A DNA stretch of 64,000 bases from Halomonas sp. (GTDB lineage Bacteria; Pseudomonadota; Gammaproteobacteria; Pseudomonadales; Halomonadaceae), in contig NZ_JAJUFQ010000002.1 in NCBI RefSeq assembly GCF_029263665.1, positions 186,001-250,000 of the forward strand, read 5' to 3'. Position 1 is the first letter of the stretch. Each line of letters begins with the position of its first letter. Below are positions 18,204 through 27,398 of the stretch, piece after piece. Under the pieces are notes generated by a model. That model was given only the letters and a program-made list of their open reading frames with translations, was not told where the DNA came from and searched no databases. Made by a program: the position numbers and the translations under genes.

Positions 18204-19246
18204 GATGCGCTCCCATCAGGATTCTTTTGTTTGAAGCTGCGCCAGGTTCTCAGAAGAACGGGGATCAAGAGGATAACGACGCAGATAACGGTGAGTACTG
18301 ATGTCGATGCTGCCGATCCATAAAGCTTGTCGACCTGCCCATTCAAATCGTTGTAGATGGACCATGAAAGCGATGTCGCATTGGCTTCCGCAGAGAAACC
18401 AACAATAGGCTCGAAAATACGGAAATTATCCATCATCAATACCAACGCCAGGAAGGTTGTCAGTGGGAAAAGATGTGGAATTACAACATAGCGAATCCGT
18501 TCCCATTTACTGGCACCATCGATCATTGCGCTCTCCATAGTATCTTGCGGGATGGTCTGGAGGCCGGCGTAGTAGACGACGAAGGGAAAGGGCGCCATGT
18601 GCCATATCCCGTAAACAATCAATGTCACCCACGTCAACACAGGGGATGCCTTGAGCGACAGGTCTGGATCATTGAAGATGAACTGCAACGTAGCACCGAT
18701 GATGCCATTGGAGTTGATCATCCAGAATAATGTCAGTGAGCCAATCAGCGGCGTAACGATATAGGGAAGCAGTGAAAGAAATATCACTGGCCCCTTGATC
18801 TTCTTCGGAATATTGTTGACCGCCATGGCAACCAAAAATCCAACCATCATGGCCAGCGGCGTCGCAAAGAAGGTATAGGCGATCGTAAAGGAAAGTGCCT
18901 TGTAGAAAGGCAGGTTGTAGATACGTGATACAACCTCACCGGCACTTTCACTTTCTTCGAATATCTTGCTGATCTCATCGACGGCCAGGTGAGCACGATC
19001 AAGATAGGTTCCAAGCCCGTTGAACTTCCCCAACGGGGCCTCTTCCCTCAGTTCTTCTGTTATTGCTAAATCAATATGCGTTGTCTGCTCACAACCGAAG
19101 GGGCCACAGTTCTCCGCCAGGCTCAGCGCCTTGCCATGCTCGGTATAGAAGGATTGAACGATGATCGATCCTGTTGGCAAGACGATAAAAAGAAACATGG
19201 CCAGCAATGATGGCAACATGAATGAAAAGAAGCTGCGATGCGTCAT
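18200..19246 (-). CDS. ABC importer permease (MalF type)
   Basis: Permease of 348 residues with an N-terminal signal-anchor helix (LPSLLAMFLFIVLPTGSIIV), a periplasmic segment of about 100 residues, and the EAA motif (TMESAMIDGASKWERIRYVV) near the C-terminal half. The periplasmic segment between helices 1 and 2 (residues 30-110) is relatively long and contains two cysteines (NCGPFGCEQ) that could form a disulfide. It lies 96 bp after the binding protein and is coupled to the MalG-type permease. Confidence 0.9.
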   Translation of the reverse strand: MTHRSFFSFMLPSLLAMFLFIVLPTGSIIVQSFYTEHGKALSLAENCGPFGCEQTTHIDLAITEELREEAPLGKFNGLGTYLDRAHLAVDEISKIFEESESAGEVVSRIYNLPFYKALSFTIAYTFFATPLAMMVGFLVAMAVNNIPKKIKGPVIFLSLLPYIVTPLIGSLTLFWMINSNGIIGATLQFIFNDPDLSLKASPVLTWVTLIVYGIWHMAPFPFVVYYAGLQTIPQDTMESAMIDGASKWERIRYVVIPHLFPLTTFLALVLMMDNFRIFEPIVGFSAEANATSLSWSIYNDLNGQVDKLYGSAASTSVLTVICVVILLIPVLLRTWRSFKQKNPDGSAS

Positions 19247-19342
19247 GGGGCGCCTCTAGTAGCAAGATGGGGCGAAGTCATCAGTCGATGTCCGTCGTCA
19301 GCATTTGTTATCGGTTGCTGGTGCTGAGGGTTGGCGAGTTTT

Positions 19343-20584
19343 CTAATCTAGAAAGCCCGATGCACGAGCACTGGTTCGATAAGCCGCTTCAACGTCGGCC
19401 AGTGCCTGTTCTGCGCTTTCCCGCCCTTGCATGAAATCGGTCAATTCCGAACCGAGCGCGGCATGCATGATCCCCATGAATGGGTTCATCGGATAAGGGC
19501 GACCACCGCTGCTGATGGTATCAAGCACACCTTTTGCCCCCTCCGGCGCCTGGTAGCCCTTGATCAACCATGTTGCGGCGTTCGGGTGTTCATTGGCGAC
19601 GCTCGAGCGCATGCCATACATCATCGCCCGGAAGCTGGCTTCAGCATCCTCGTCAGAAACATTCTTCGCGATAGTGAACCCATCCCACCACAACGCTGCA
19701 GCAGGGATATCGTACCCACCCAGCGTAGGGGCAGGCGCAATCAGCGTCGCATCACTTATCTCCGGAGCTGCGCCATTGGGGTCAAGATGCGAGTTCACCA
19801 TTGATCCCCACTGATTGATGATCGCGACCTTGCCATCCAGATACAGCTTCTTGAGGTCATCAGCCGTCAGGGTCAAATACTCCGGCGGCATGTATTCCGT
19901 CATCTCCTTCATGAGCTGCAACACCTGAACGCCCTTGGGATTATTGATCGAGGGTTCAGCGCTGCCGGGCTCGAAGAACTGGCCGCCCAGGCCCAGGTAG
20001 TTGTTTACAAATTCATTTCCGAGATACCAACCGGCCTCATAAGCCGCCGCCAGCGGGTACTTCATGATCCCCGCTTCCTTGATGGTACGGGCCGCATTGA
20101 GGACTTCCTGGTATGTCTTCGGTGGTGGGATACCAAGATCACTCAAGATATCGCCGCGCATGAACAAGTGCTGACTATTGGCCATGAAGGCGATAGCAAC
20201 AGTCTTGCCGTCGATCTTGATCAACTGATCGGGCTTGAGATCCTGGCCATATTTCTCAACATACTCGTCGAGAGGTCTCACCAGCCCTGCAGACAGCAAC
20301 GGTGGTAATGTGTTGGTTGATACCATCGCAACACTATAGATAGCGGGGTCTATCGCCAGGGCTGAAACTTGAATGCTCTTGTGCTCAGTCGTCCTGTTGA
20401 TTCTGACATTTACCGTATCGGACACACATTGCCGGGCCTCATTCAGAACGACGCCCAATGAATCTATGTCATTCGACAGCACGCGTACCGAGCCGCTCTC
20501 GATACCACATTCGGCAGCAGCAAAATTTGAAGCGCATATCAGGGGTAAAAGGCAAACCGTCGCCAAGGCACATAATCTTGTCAT
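19343..20584 (-). CDS. ABC importer substrate-binding protein (extracellular family 1)
   Basis: Periplasmic binding protein of 413 residues with a signal peptide (MTRLCALATVCLLPLICASNFAAA, cleavage about residue 24). The mature chain has the family 1 features KTYQEVLNAARTIKEAGI, WGSMVNSH and WWDGFTIAKNVSDEDAEASFRAM. ATG at 20584 follows GGAG; the track start 93 bases upstream would bury the signal peptide. First gene of the importer operon. The family covers sugars, polyols and glycerol-phosphate-like compounds, so the ligand cannot be named. Confidence 0.88.
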   Translation of the reverse strand: MTRLCALATVCLLPLICASNFAAAECGIESGSVRVLSNDIDSLGVVLNEARQCVSDTVNVRINRTTEHKSIQVSALAIDPAIYSVAMVSTNTLPPLLSAGLVRPLDEYVEKYGQDLKPDQLIKIDGKTVAIAFMANSQHLFMRGDILSDLGIPPPKTYQEVLNAARTIKEAGIMKYPLAAAYEAGWYLGNEFVNNYLGLGGQFFEPGSAEPSINNPKGVQVLQLMKEMTEYMPPEYLTLTADDLKKLYLDGKVAIINQWGSMVNSHLDPNGAAPEISDATLIAPAPTLGGYDIPAAALWWDGFTIAKNVSDEDAEASFRAMMYGMRSSVANEHPNAATWLIKGYQAPEGAKGVLDTISSGGRPYPMNPFMGIMHAALGSELTDFMQGRESAEQALADVEAAYRTSARASGFLD

Positions 20585-20823
20585 GATATTATCTCCCTCC
20601 AGATCGTGCCGGATCATTCGGATATTTATATTTTTTTGCCTGCCAGCTTTTAGTCTGGCAATTCTTGTAATGTGCACAACGCAATTGATTCAGCAGCCCG
20701 ATTCACTCAACAATGCTGCTGATCCGTCATTTTTTACTTAACAACGCTATTCTTCTGAAGGCTCTGTTGGCTTGACAGCGTCTTTTTCCAGCCGTTTTAT
20801 TATCCAAGCTCTTTGATCCAGAA

Positions 20824-20861
20824 GCGCCTGACCGGGCCAACATTACAGGCCCGGCGTGGCG
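20824..20861. terminator. Hairpin downstream of the SnoaL-like gene
   Basis: GCGCC-TGA-CCGGGCC paired with GGCCCGG-CGT-GGCGC, a two-part stem with a 9-base loop just after the SnoaL-like stop (minus strand). No T-tract, so termination strength is uncertain. Confidence 0.55.
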
Positions 20862-20868
20862 CATTTTC

Positions 20869-22035
20869 TCAAGGCTCGGCAGGTGCATCAGCCAGTTGGG
20901 CAAGTTTGATCTGAACCAGCATCGACAGCTCGTCATAGACCGTCCACTCATCCACGATACGGCCCCCCCTGTAATGATAATGAGAGATACCCATTACCTG
21001 GACGCGTTTGCCCGTCGGATCACCAAAGCTTTCGATGCCGCCATAACCGAGGTGATGACCTTCCATGACCCAGCGTACGGCAACCTTTGTCCCGCCTTCG
21101 ACGCAAGGAACAGAGCAGATGTGCTGAGGTTCGAAGCGTGCATCAGGAAGTGATCCGACCAAGCCAATCACTTGATGGGTCACGGCATGAGTGCCGTACA
21201 GTTCTTTCATCAACGGGCCGTGATACATGACAGTTGGCGCGTAGACTTGGCGAATCTTACCGAACATCTTGCGGTTCCAGACATCGTGCAACCACTGCAA
21301 TGTCTCGCGCTCGATATCATTATTGGCAATCGACAGATCGGCATGCTCGGCCGGCGGGTACTGGCCCAGCATCAGCCCGTTCTCACCGATATCAAGCGCC
21401 TTGACACCTTGCGCAAGCTTGGTGCTGGCGATCTTCTCGGCATATGCCTGAGGGTCGAGCCCCAGTTGCTGGACGATGGCCATCTGATCCGCAACGACCC
21501 ACTCACGATAGATCTTGTTCTCGAAGATCATGCAATCGGCAACGGTTCTCGAAGTGAACGGCTTGCCATTGGCCGGGCCAAAGTGACCGTTCTGTGTATA
21601 GCGGCCGGAGCCTGTGACCAGATGCGAGGTGTAGAACCCGTCCTGATCATTACCGTTCCAGATCACCTGTGTGGCCATACCACGGCGCTCAGGAAAACTC
21701 ACCAGCCGCTGGATGGTGTCACGTACGACGTCCTCGCGGTTATACATCGTGCCCATGGTGCCGTAGAGCACGCAGTTATTGGTGTAGTGGGTATAGATGA
21801 GTCCCACATCACGCTCATCCCAGATCTTGTGGGTGCAGCGAACGATGTAATCGACGATATCGGTGTAGCAATCATCGAACCCCTTCAGAGACTGTGAGCG
21901 CGGACGACTGTCGCTGACCAGATCCACGAAATCCAGACGCTCGCTCTGCAGCACCTGCTCGCTGGGTGCTGCCTTGGGGCGAGACGGAGTAGCCTCCTTC
22001 GGAGTCGCAACTGTCTCTTCTTGTTTACTGGCCAT
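20869..22035 (-). CDS. Tandem SnoaL-like (NTF2-fold) protein of unknown function
   Basis: 388 residues from the ATG at 22035 (AAGGA upstream); the track start is 57 codons too early. After a charged, proline-rich leader (about 40 residues), two SnoaL/NTF2-like domains follow: IVRCTHKIWDERDVGLIYTHY and, in the second half, WLHDVWNRKMFGKIRQVYAP with HHLGYGGIESFGDPTGKRV and ISHYHYRGGRIVDEWTVYDEL. This fold serves in polyketide cyclases, dehydratases and binding proteins, so activity cannot be assigned. It is divergent from the bicupin operon and lies beside the importer, suggesting a shared pathway. Confidence 0.75.
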   Translation of the reverse strand: MASKQEETVATPKEATPSRPKAAPSEQVLQSERLDFVDLVSDSRPRSQSLKGFDDCYTDIVDYIVRCTHKIWDERDVGLIYTHYTNNCVLYGTMGTMYNREDVVRDTIQRLVSFPERRGMATQVIWNGNDQDGFYTSHLVTGSGRYTQNGHFGPANGKPFTSRTVADCMIFENKIYREWVVADQMAIVQQLGLDPQAYAEKIASTKLAQGVKALDIGENGLMLGQYPPAEHADLSIANNDIERETLQWLHDVWNRKMFGKIRQVYAPTVMYHGPLMKELYGTHAVTHQVIGLVGSLPDARFEPQHICSVPCVEGGTKVAVRWVMEGHHLGYGGIESFGDPTGKRVQVMGISHYHYRGGRIVDEWTVYDELSMLVQIKLAQLADAPAEP

Positions 22036-22348
22036 GATTCCTTCCAATGTTTGCAAATTTAGGCTGGCGTGCCACCGCAAAATGGCATGCACTGCATAAG
22101 TATGCAAATATTTTTCCTTCTCTTCTACCAAGGTATTATTCCGCCATATATCAGTAAACATGATGCTATCTGGCGGATCATCGGGAAGAAGCACGATACG
22201 CGCCAAGCGTCTTATTCAAGAATTTGTTGAAAATATCTGACTACGTATTCATTCTGAGGTAATACAAGCTCAATGCTTTGCCGCCACGACAACAAACTTG
22301 CTTCGTGACAACAAACTTTCTTCACGACAACAACAGGGAGCATCCGCA
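22036..22348. other. 313-bp divergent promoter region, SnoaL-like / bicupin
   Basis: Contains both start regions and the 3 x 19 bp array at 22285. No LacI-type CG-centred palindrome was seen here, unlike upstream of the HisD-like operon. No gene seen. Confidence 0.55.
22285..22341. repeat. Tandem array, 3 x 19 bp, ending at the bicupin ribosome binding site
   Basis: Units cacgacaacaaacttgctt, cgtgacaacaaactttctt and cacgacaacaacagggagc. The array multiplies the A-rich element ACAACAA, and the last copy AACAACAGG abuts the GGGAG site. This resembles a Crc/Hfq AANAANAA target. Confidence 0.8.
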
Positions 22349-23320
22349 ATGACTCTGAGCCCAGAACAGATGGAGGCGCGAATCGTCCGCTATGGCGATC
22401 TGAAGCCCTGCCGCAGCGCTTTCATCGACGCACATACTCCTGGCTCTAATCAGAAGGAAAACTTCACCATCGTCGGCGGTGGCGTGAGTGAAAGCGCTGA
22501 CCAACATGTTCACATCAGTGACACGCCTGGCTTCAACATTGGTGCCGCAGGACAACCACCGAAATGCCTCAACAGCCTGCATACCCATCGCACTGCTGAA
22601 GTGTTCTTTGTTCTCAGCGGTCGTTGGCGCTTCTTCTGGGGGCGCTTTGGGGACGCGGGGGAAGTCGTGCTGGAAGAGGGCGACATCATTAATATCCCGA
22701 CCGGCATCTTTCGTGGCTTCGAGAATATCGGCACCGACTACGGCATGATCATGGCGATTCTCGGTGGTGACGATGCCGGAGGCGGCGTGGTCTGGGCACC
22801 GCAAGTCATCGAGGACGCCAAGGAGCATGGTCTGGTACTTGGCGAGAACGGCAAACTTTACGACACCAAGGCTGGCCAATCACTGCCGGAAGGCGTGCAG
22901 CCGATGCCGCTTCTCACCGAATCGGAGTTGGTCCAGTACCCGGAACTTCCGGTAAGCGAAGTGGTACCCCACTATGTCGCTCGCTACTGGGACCTGATGG
23001 CCCTGGCATCCAGCGGCCCCGCCAAGGTCATCGGTGAAAATGCCCTGCTGCGTGACAAGCCCGGCTTCGAGGTCGAACTGCTGACGAGAGGCTCTGTTTC
23101 CACACAACCCGCCAGCAGCGATCAGCATGAAATACTGATGGTGATGCGAGGGCACTGGAAGCTGAGCTGGCAAGGCGGCACCAAGGTATTGGCCCCCGGT
23201 GATACCTGCGCGATCCCCCCTCAGTTGGCCTATGCCATCGAACCTTCGATGAGCGGAGAAGCCAGTCTCTACCGGGTACGCTCCACTGATGATCCGGCAG
23301 GCCCAACATGGCAAGGCTGA
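22349..23320 (+). CDS. Bicupin protein (gentisate-dioxygenase-like fold)
   Basis: 323 residues with two cupin barrels. Cupin motif 1 in the first domain is HTHRTAEVFFVLSG (H-x-H-x3-E), and motif 2 is EGDIINIPTGIFRGFEN, where the usual histidine is an arginine. The second domain (QHEILMVMRGHWKLSW, APGDTCAIPP) lacks the paired histidines. ATG at 22349 with GGGAG ten bases upstream. It overlaps the hydrolase gene by 13 bp and leads the bicupin-hydrolase-amidase operon. It could be a dioxygenase or isomerase with one metal site; the substrate is unknown. Confidence 0.75.
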   Translation: MTLSPEQMEARIVRYGDLKPCRSAFIDAHTPGSNQKENFTIVGGGVSESADQHVHISDTPGFNIGAAGQPPKCLNSLHTHRTAEVFFVLSGRWRFFWGRFGDAGEVVLEEGDIINIPTGIFRGFENIGTDYGMIMAILGGDDAGGGVVWAPQVIEDAKEHGLVLGENGKLYDTKAGQSLPEGVQPMPLLTESELVQYPELPVSEVVPHYVARYWDLMALASSGPAKVIGENALLRDKPGFEVELLTRGSVSTQPASSDQHEILMVMRGHWKLSWQGGTKVLAPGDTCAIPPQLAYAIEPSMSGEASLYRVRSTDDPAGPTWQG

Positions 23321-24030
23321 ATCCGCAGCAATCGTGCCCTCCTCTGCTGATGCTTCCCGGCATGATGTGCGATGCTCGCCTGTTCACGCCACAGATTGCG
23401 GCGCTTTCTGCCGGGCGCAGCCTGATGGTGCCGGATTTGAGCGGCGAGAAAAGCATCGCAGCACTAGCGGAAAAAATCCTTGATGAGGCGCCGCCACGCT
23501 TTGCACTGGCAGGGCTTTCCATGGGCGGGATCGTTGCCATGGAAATGCTCGCTCAGCAGCCAGAAAGAGTAGCTGGAATCGCGTTGATGAATACCAACCC
23601 TCGCGCCGAACTGCCAGAGGTTCGCGCAGGTCGCGGACCGCAAATCGAAGCTGCGCATCAAGGACAGATGCTCGCGCTGATGGAAGAACGCATGTTTCCG
23701 CTTTACAGCGCCAGTGGTGATCCATCGATCTCCGCTATCGCACGAGATATGGCGGCATCACTCGGGCCAGAGGCCTTCATTCGCCAGTCGCTGGCCCTGC
23801 GTGACCGTGAGGATCTCAGCGACGTGCTGCAACGGAGCCATATTCCGACCTTGATCCTCGGCGGGCACAACGATCTGTTATGCCCGCCTGAACGGCATGA
23901 ATACATGGCGTCGCTGATGCCACATGCAAAGCTGGTGATGCTCGCAGAAACAGCACACCTGTCGACACTGGAGCGGCCGGTCGAAACGTCTGCCGCATTG
24001 AATGAATGGCTGGAGACGTTGCATGACTGA
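23308..24030 (+). CDS. Alpha/beta hydrolase
   Basis: 240 residues with the nucleophile elbow AGLSMGG (S71), an oxyanion-type LPGMMCDARLF near the N-terminus, the acid region LILGGHNDLLCPP and the catalytic histidine in AETAHLSTLE. It resembles carboxylester/lactone hydrolases of the MhpC-like type. The start lies inside the bicupin gene, and its end overlaps the amidase start by eight bases, so it is translationally linked to both. Confidence 0.8.
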   Translation: MARLNPQQSCPPLLMLPGMMCDARLFTPQIAALSAGRSLMVPDLSGEKSIAALAEKILDEAPPRFALAGLSMGGIVAMEMLAQQPERVAGIALMNTNPRAELPEVRAGRGPQIEAAHQGQMLALMEERMFPLYSASGDPSISAIARDMAASLGPEAFIRQSLALRDREDLSDVLQRSHIPTLILGGHNDLLCPPERHEYMASLMPHAKLVMLAETAHLSTLERPVETSAALNEWLETLHD

Positions 24031-25390
24031 ACTTCTCGACCTGAGCATCCGTGAACAACTGCATGAGTTGAACGCAGGGCACACCACGGCACAAGAGATG
24101 CTGGATGCAACGCTTGAGCGTATCCAGGAGCGAAATCAACGCCTGCGTGCCTATGTTCACATTGATGAGAGCGGGGCCAGAGCTCAGGCACAGCGCATCG
24201 ACCAGTTGCGGGCCGCCGGGTTGGATACGGGGCCTCTGGGCGGTATTCCTGTTGCGCTCAAGGACCTGATCAATGCCAAGGGACAGCCAGGATACTGCGG
24301 TTCTCATGCGTTTGATTCCAAACCAGCAGAGCACGATGCCGAGATCGTTGCTCGACTGCGCGGCGCCGGGGCCATCGTGCTCGGCAAGGTGGCCACCTAT
24401 GAGTTCGCCTTGAATGGCCCTACCTACGATCAGCCCTATCCGGTAGCACGCAACCCGTGGAACCTTGAGCATATTACCGGAGGCTCCTCCTCGGGCAGCG
24501 CCTCAGCCGTTGCTGGCGGTACCGTCAGAGCGGCGATCGGAACCGACACTGGGGGCTCGGTCAGAAGCCCGGCAAGCTATTGCGGCATTGTTGGGCTGAA
24601 GCCCAGTGCCAACCGCTTACCGCTCGATGGTGTCTTCCCGCTCTCGCAGTCTCTCGACACCCTCGGCGTACTGGCCAAGTGTGTCGATGATGCCGCCTTG
24701 TTGCTCGATGCCATGTCGGCCCGGCAAGGCCAGGAGGCTGCCGCCAGCCGCATCAACCAGCCTGTCTCGGGGCTGACGGTCGGCTACGCGCGTAGTTGGC
24801 TGACCGACGATCCGCACACGCACCCAGCCGTTATCGAACTGCTCGACGCCGCCGCATCCAGCCTGTCACTACTCGGCGTGCGGATAGCCACCGTCACCAT
24901 GCCAGACTATCCCGCCATCGAAGAGACCGGGCGCATCATCCTGCTGCACGAAGCGTTTCTGAACCACCAGCACGCATTGGAAGCACGCGGACAGGACTAT
25001 GGAAAAACGACCCGCGAGGTATTGAGAGAAGGAGAGACCATCAGCACGACGGAACTCAGCCTGGCTCGTGAGGCGGCTCTGCGCCTGCGAACCGAGATTG
25101 ATGAAGCACTTGGCGAGAGCGGCATTATCATGACCGCCACCACACTCGGCCCCGCTCCACCGCTGGGCGATGGTAAAGCCGCCTGGACCCCGATGCGCAC
25201 CATCCCGTTCAACATTACCGGCCACCCCGCTATCAGCATCCCATGCGGCTTCATCGGTGGCTTACCTATCGGATTGCAATTCATCGGGCGCCATGGCGAC
25301 GAAGCCAGCCTCTGTCAGCTCGCACATGCCTTTGAGCAAAACACGCTGCATTCCGTCCAGCACCCACCAATGTGGGATAGAGATTATTGA
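24023..25390 (+). CDS. Amidase-signature-family hydrolase
   Basis: 455 residues from the ATG at 24023 (GGAG upstream, eight-base overlap with the hydrolase). The Ser-cisSer-Lys triad is visible: K80 in VALKDLINAKG, the GGSSSGSASAV loop (S155-S157), and the nucleophile S179 in IGTDTGGSVRSPAS. Typical end GLPIGLQFIGRHGDE. It is similar to GatA-type amidases but not part of a GatCAB set. It probably releases ammonia or an amine from a pathway intermediate. Last gene of the bicupin operon. Confidence 0.88.
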   Translation: MTELLDLSIREQLHELNAGHTTAQEMLDATLERIQERNQRLRAYVHIDESGARAQAQRIDQLRAAGLDTGPLGGIPVALKDLINAKGQPGYCGSHAFDSKPAEHDAEIVARLRGAGAIVLGKVATYEFALNGPTYDQPYPVARNPWNLEHITGGSSSGSASAVAGGTVRAAIGTDTGGSVRSPASYCGIVGLKPSANRLPLDGVFPLSQSLDTLGVLAKCVDDAALLLDAMSARQGQEAAASRINQPVSGLTVGYARSWLTDDPHTHPAVIELLDAAASSLSLLGVRIATVTMPDYPAIEETGRIILLHEAFLNHQHALEARGQDYGKTTREVLREGETISTTELSLAREAALRLRTEIDEALGESGIIMTATTLGPAPPLGDGKAAWTPMRTIPFNITGHPAISIPCGFIGGLPIGLQFIGRHGDEASLCQLAHAFEQNTLHSVQHPPMWDRDY

Positions 25391-25672
25391 AAGGCGCTTT
25401 ACTGGAAAGCTGAAAAATTACCACACAGTGTCGTCACGTACTGTTTCTATTCTTCGCCCACTTATCAAATTAACAACAAGTCAATAGCACATTAAGCGCT
25501 ACCAAATATCTCTCTAAGAAAGGAGCCGTATAACCCTAGAAGCCCAACACTCTCACTAATATATGCTCGTACAATAAAGCACAGCGCGCAGCACTACTTT
25601 ATTCATAAAAACAAACTCTCCTTGGCAAAACAGGCCAGCGGAGATTAACCAACATCATCTCAAAGGAACACA

Positions 25673-26749
25673 ATGAACAACATAACAAAATTCCTGGTGA
25701 TAGGAAGCCTTTCTGTCGCAAGCATACCCACCGCCCTTGCATTTAACCTCTATAAGGATACCGATACAGAGCTATCTTTCAGCGGGCGTCTTCAAGCGAG
25801 ATACAACACCTACCAAGACGGCAGTAACATGTGGGATACAGGATCTACTCGCTGGGGACTTTACGCCAAACAGGGCATCAACGACGACCTGGATATCATT
25901 GCAGGCTCCGAATGGACGGTAACAGCCAATGAGGACAATTACGATGACGATCCTCATGTGCACCAACGCCTTCTTTATGCAGGGCTTGACCATGCAAGGT
26001 ATGGGAAGCTGATCTTCGGGCAACAATTGAGCGTCGTGTGGGACGTTGCCTGGTGGTCAGACATGGGAATGAATTATGGCAGCCGGGCATTCGGTATTTA
26101 TAACTATGCAGACTTTGGAGAAGCCAGCGGCACAGGCCGAGGGGAAAAAGCCCTTACCTGGCGGAAAGACTTTGGCGACTGGACGCTAGGCCTGCAGTAT
26201 CAAGGAGAGCGTACAGATACCAAACTTGCTCAAGGTGTGAAGGCGAATTTGGGGGACGGAGGGGGAGCATCGCTACGCTACTCATTATCTGAGAACATCG
26301 AGATCGGCACTGCTTATTATCAAAATCGCTATGACAATGTCACCCCTGGCCATGGTATCTCTGCAGGTGACGATGCCCAGCTATGGCTCGCAGGCTTCTT
26401 GTATACTGATGACAACTGGCATGTAGGGGCGACACTTGCACACAGCAACAACTGGGAGATGTCAGAAAGTGGGCAAATTTTCGATGCTCAAGGCGTCCAA
26501 GCGTATGTTTATCGGCATTTTGACAATGGGATAAGGCCAACCTTCAACTATAACTGGCTGGAAGATAGAGATGGACGTAGCGAGGGTGAAAAACGCCATA
26601 CCTACATCTACGGCCTTGAATATCACTTTGAGCGTGACAAATTCCTGGTGTGGGCAGAGTACCAGAACAACCACGGCACCAGCTGGAATGGCACCAGCTA
26701 CGAAGATAGTGACGATGAATGGACAGCAGGTATTCGCTATTACTTTTAA
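25673..26749 (+). CDS. Outer-membrane general porin
   Basis: 358 residues with a signal peptide (MNNITKFLVIGSLSVASIPTALA) and alternating beta-strand pattern through to a C-terminal aromatic RYYF, the outer-membrane insertion signal. Features such as ELSFSGRLQARYNTY and YGLEYHFERDKFLVWAEY fit OmpC/OmpF-like trimeric porins. It has its own upstream region of 282 bp and a strong terminator. It probably lets small hydrophilic substrates of the neighbouring importer cross the outer membrane. Confidence 0.85.
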   Translation: MNNITKFLVIGSLSVASIPTALAFNLYKDTDTELSFSGRLQARYNTYQDGSNMWDTGSTRWGLYAKQGINDDLDIIAGSEWTVTANEDNYDDDPHVHQRLLYAGLDHARYGKLIFGQQLSVVWDVAWWSDMGMNYGSRAFGIYNYADFGEASGTGRGEKALTWRKDFGDWTLGLQYQGERTDTKLAQGVKANLGDGGGASLRYSLSENIEIGTAYYQNRYDNVTPGHGISAGDDAQLWLAGFLYTDDNWHVGATLAHSNNWEMSESGQIFDAQGVQAYVYRHFDNGIRPTFNYNWLEDRDGRSEGEKRHTYIYGLEYHFERDKFLVWAEYQNNHGTSWNGTSYEDSDDEWTAGIRYYF

Positions 26750-26803
26750 ATCAAGGTCCATATAAGAGTCGAAGCGCCTCGGAGCACCTCGCAGAACGGG
26801 CAC

Positions 26804-26838
26804 GAGGGAGGGGCAATGCAGTTCCTCCCTCCTTTTTT
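26804..26838 (+). terminator. Rho-independent terminator of the porin gene
   Basis: GAGGGAGG / CCTCCCTC stem with a 12-base loop followed by CTTTTTT, 55 bp after the porin stop. Confidence 0.9.
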
Positions 26839-27398
26839 CAACTGAAAGAATACAGGGTAAGAACTTAAAACGCCCACAGAGCTTCTAGCTCAGCCGCTGT
26901 CATATCGCTTCTTATGTAACAGATGCGCGAACAGATTCAGAATATTGAGTGATCGTTTCTGGTCCAGACATTTAGCAGGAAAAGCACTCATCAGGACAAC
27001 ACCTCGTCTATGGAGTGGGCATGCGCCCAGTCGGCAACTCTGGCTCGGCCAGGCCCTGTTGAACCTCGATGGCAGAAGCAGAGCATCGGATCATAAGCCA
27101 GCAATATAGAAACATTTATGTCCAAAATCTGCATGAAATAACATGTTTAGACATTATTGTGTCCAAAATACTATTCCGATGCCGAGTCGCTTCCAGGAAT
27201 GGTCGTGCAAATTCTTCACCACATTTCGTACATCAGCATCAGGCCATGCCTACACACCTTCTGGCGTGGGCCTGATATCGTAGAGTCTGGATCAGCGGTC
27301 GTTAGCCCGTGTGCTGCTACCGCGCAGTCCAAAGTACTGCAGTTATTTCATGAATCTATGATTGTCAGTTGGATAAAATAAATTTCAAGGGAATTGAA
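26839..27398. other. Gene-poor junction between the catabolic block and the AT-rich lipoprotein
   Basis: 560 bp without a credible gene. It holds the yicC 3' fragment at 26918-26952, then about 200 bp of ordinary composition, then an increasingly AT-rich stretch leading into the lipoprotein gene. It looks like a junction of two insertions. Confidence 0.6.
26918..26952 (+). pseudogene. Fragment of a yicC 3' end (last 11 codons); right att-like repeat
   Basis: Encodes QMREQIQNIE-stop, identical in protein to the end of the intact YicC but with three silent base changes and TGA instead of TAG. The homology begins two bases before that reading (30 of 33 identical over 26918-26950) and stops at the stop codon. 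Same orientation as yicC. It is either a remnant of a displaced yicC or an attachment site carried by an element that integrates at the yicC 3' end. Confidence 0.75.

Noticed and set aside
26953-27398. Insertion sequence remnant near the AT-rich lipoprotein
   Set aside because: No transposase motif, terminal inverted repeat or target duplication could be identified.
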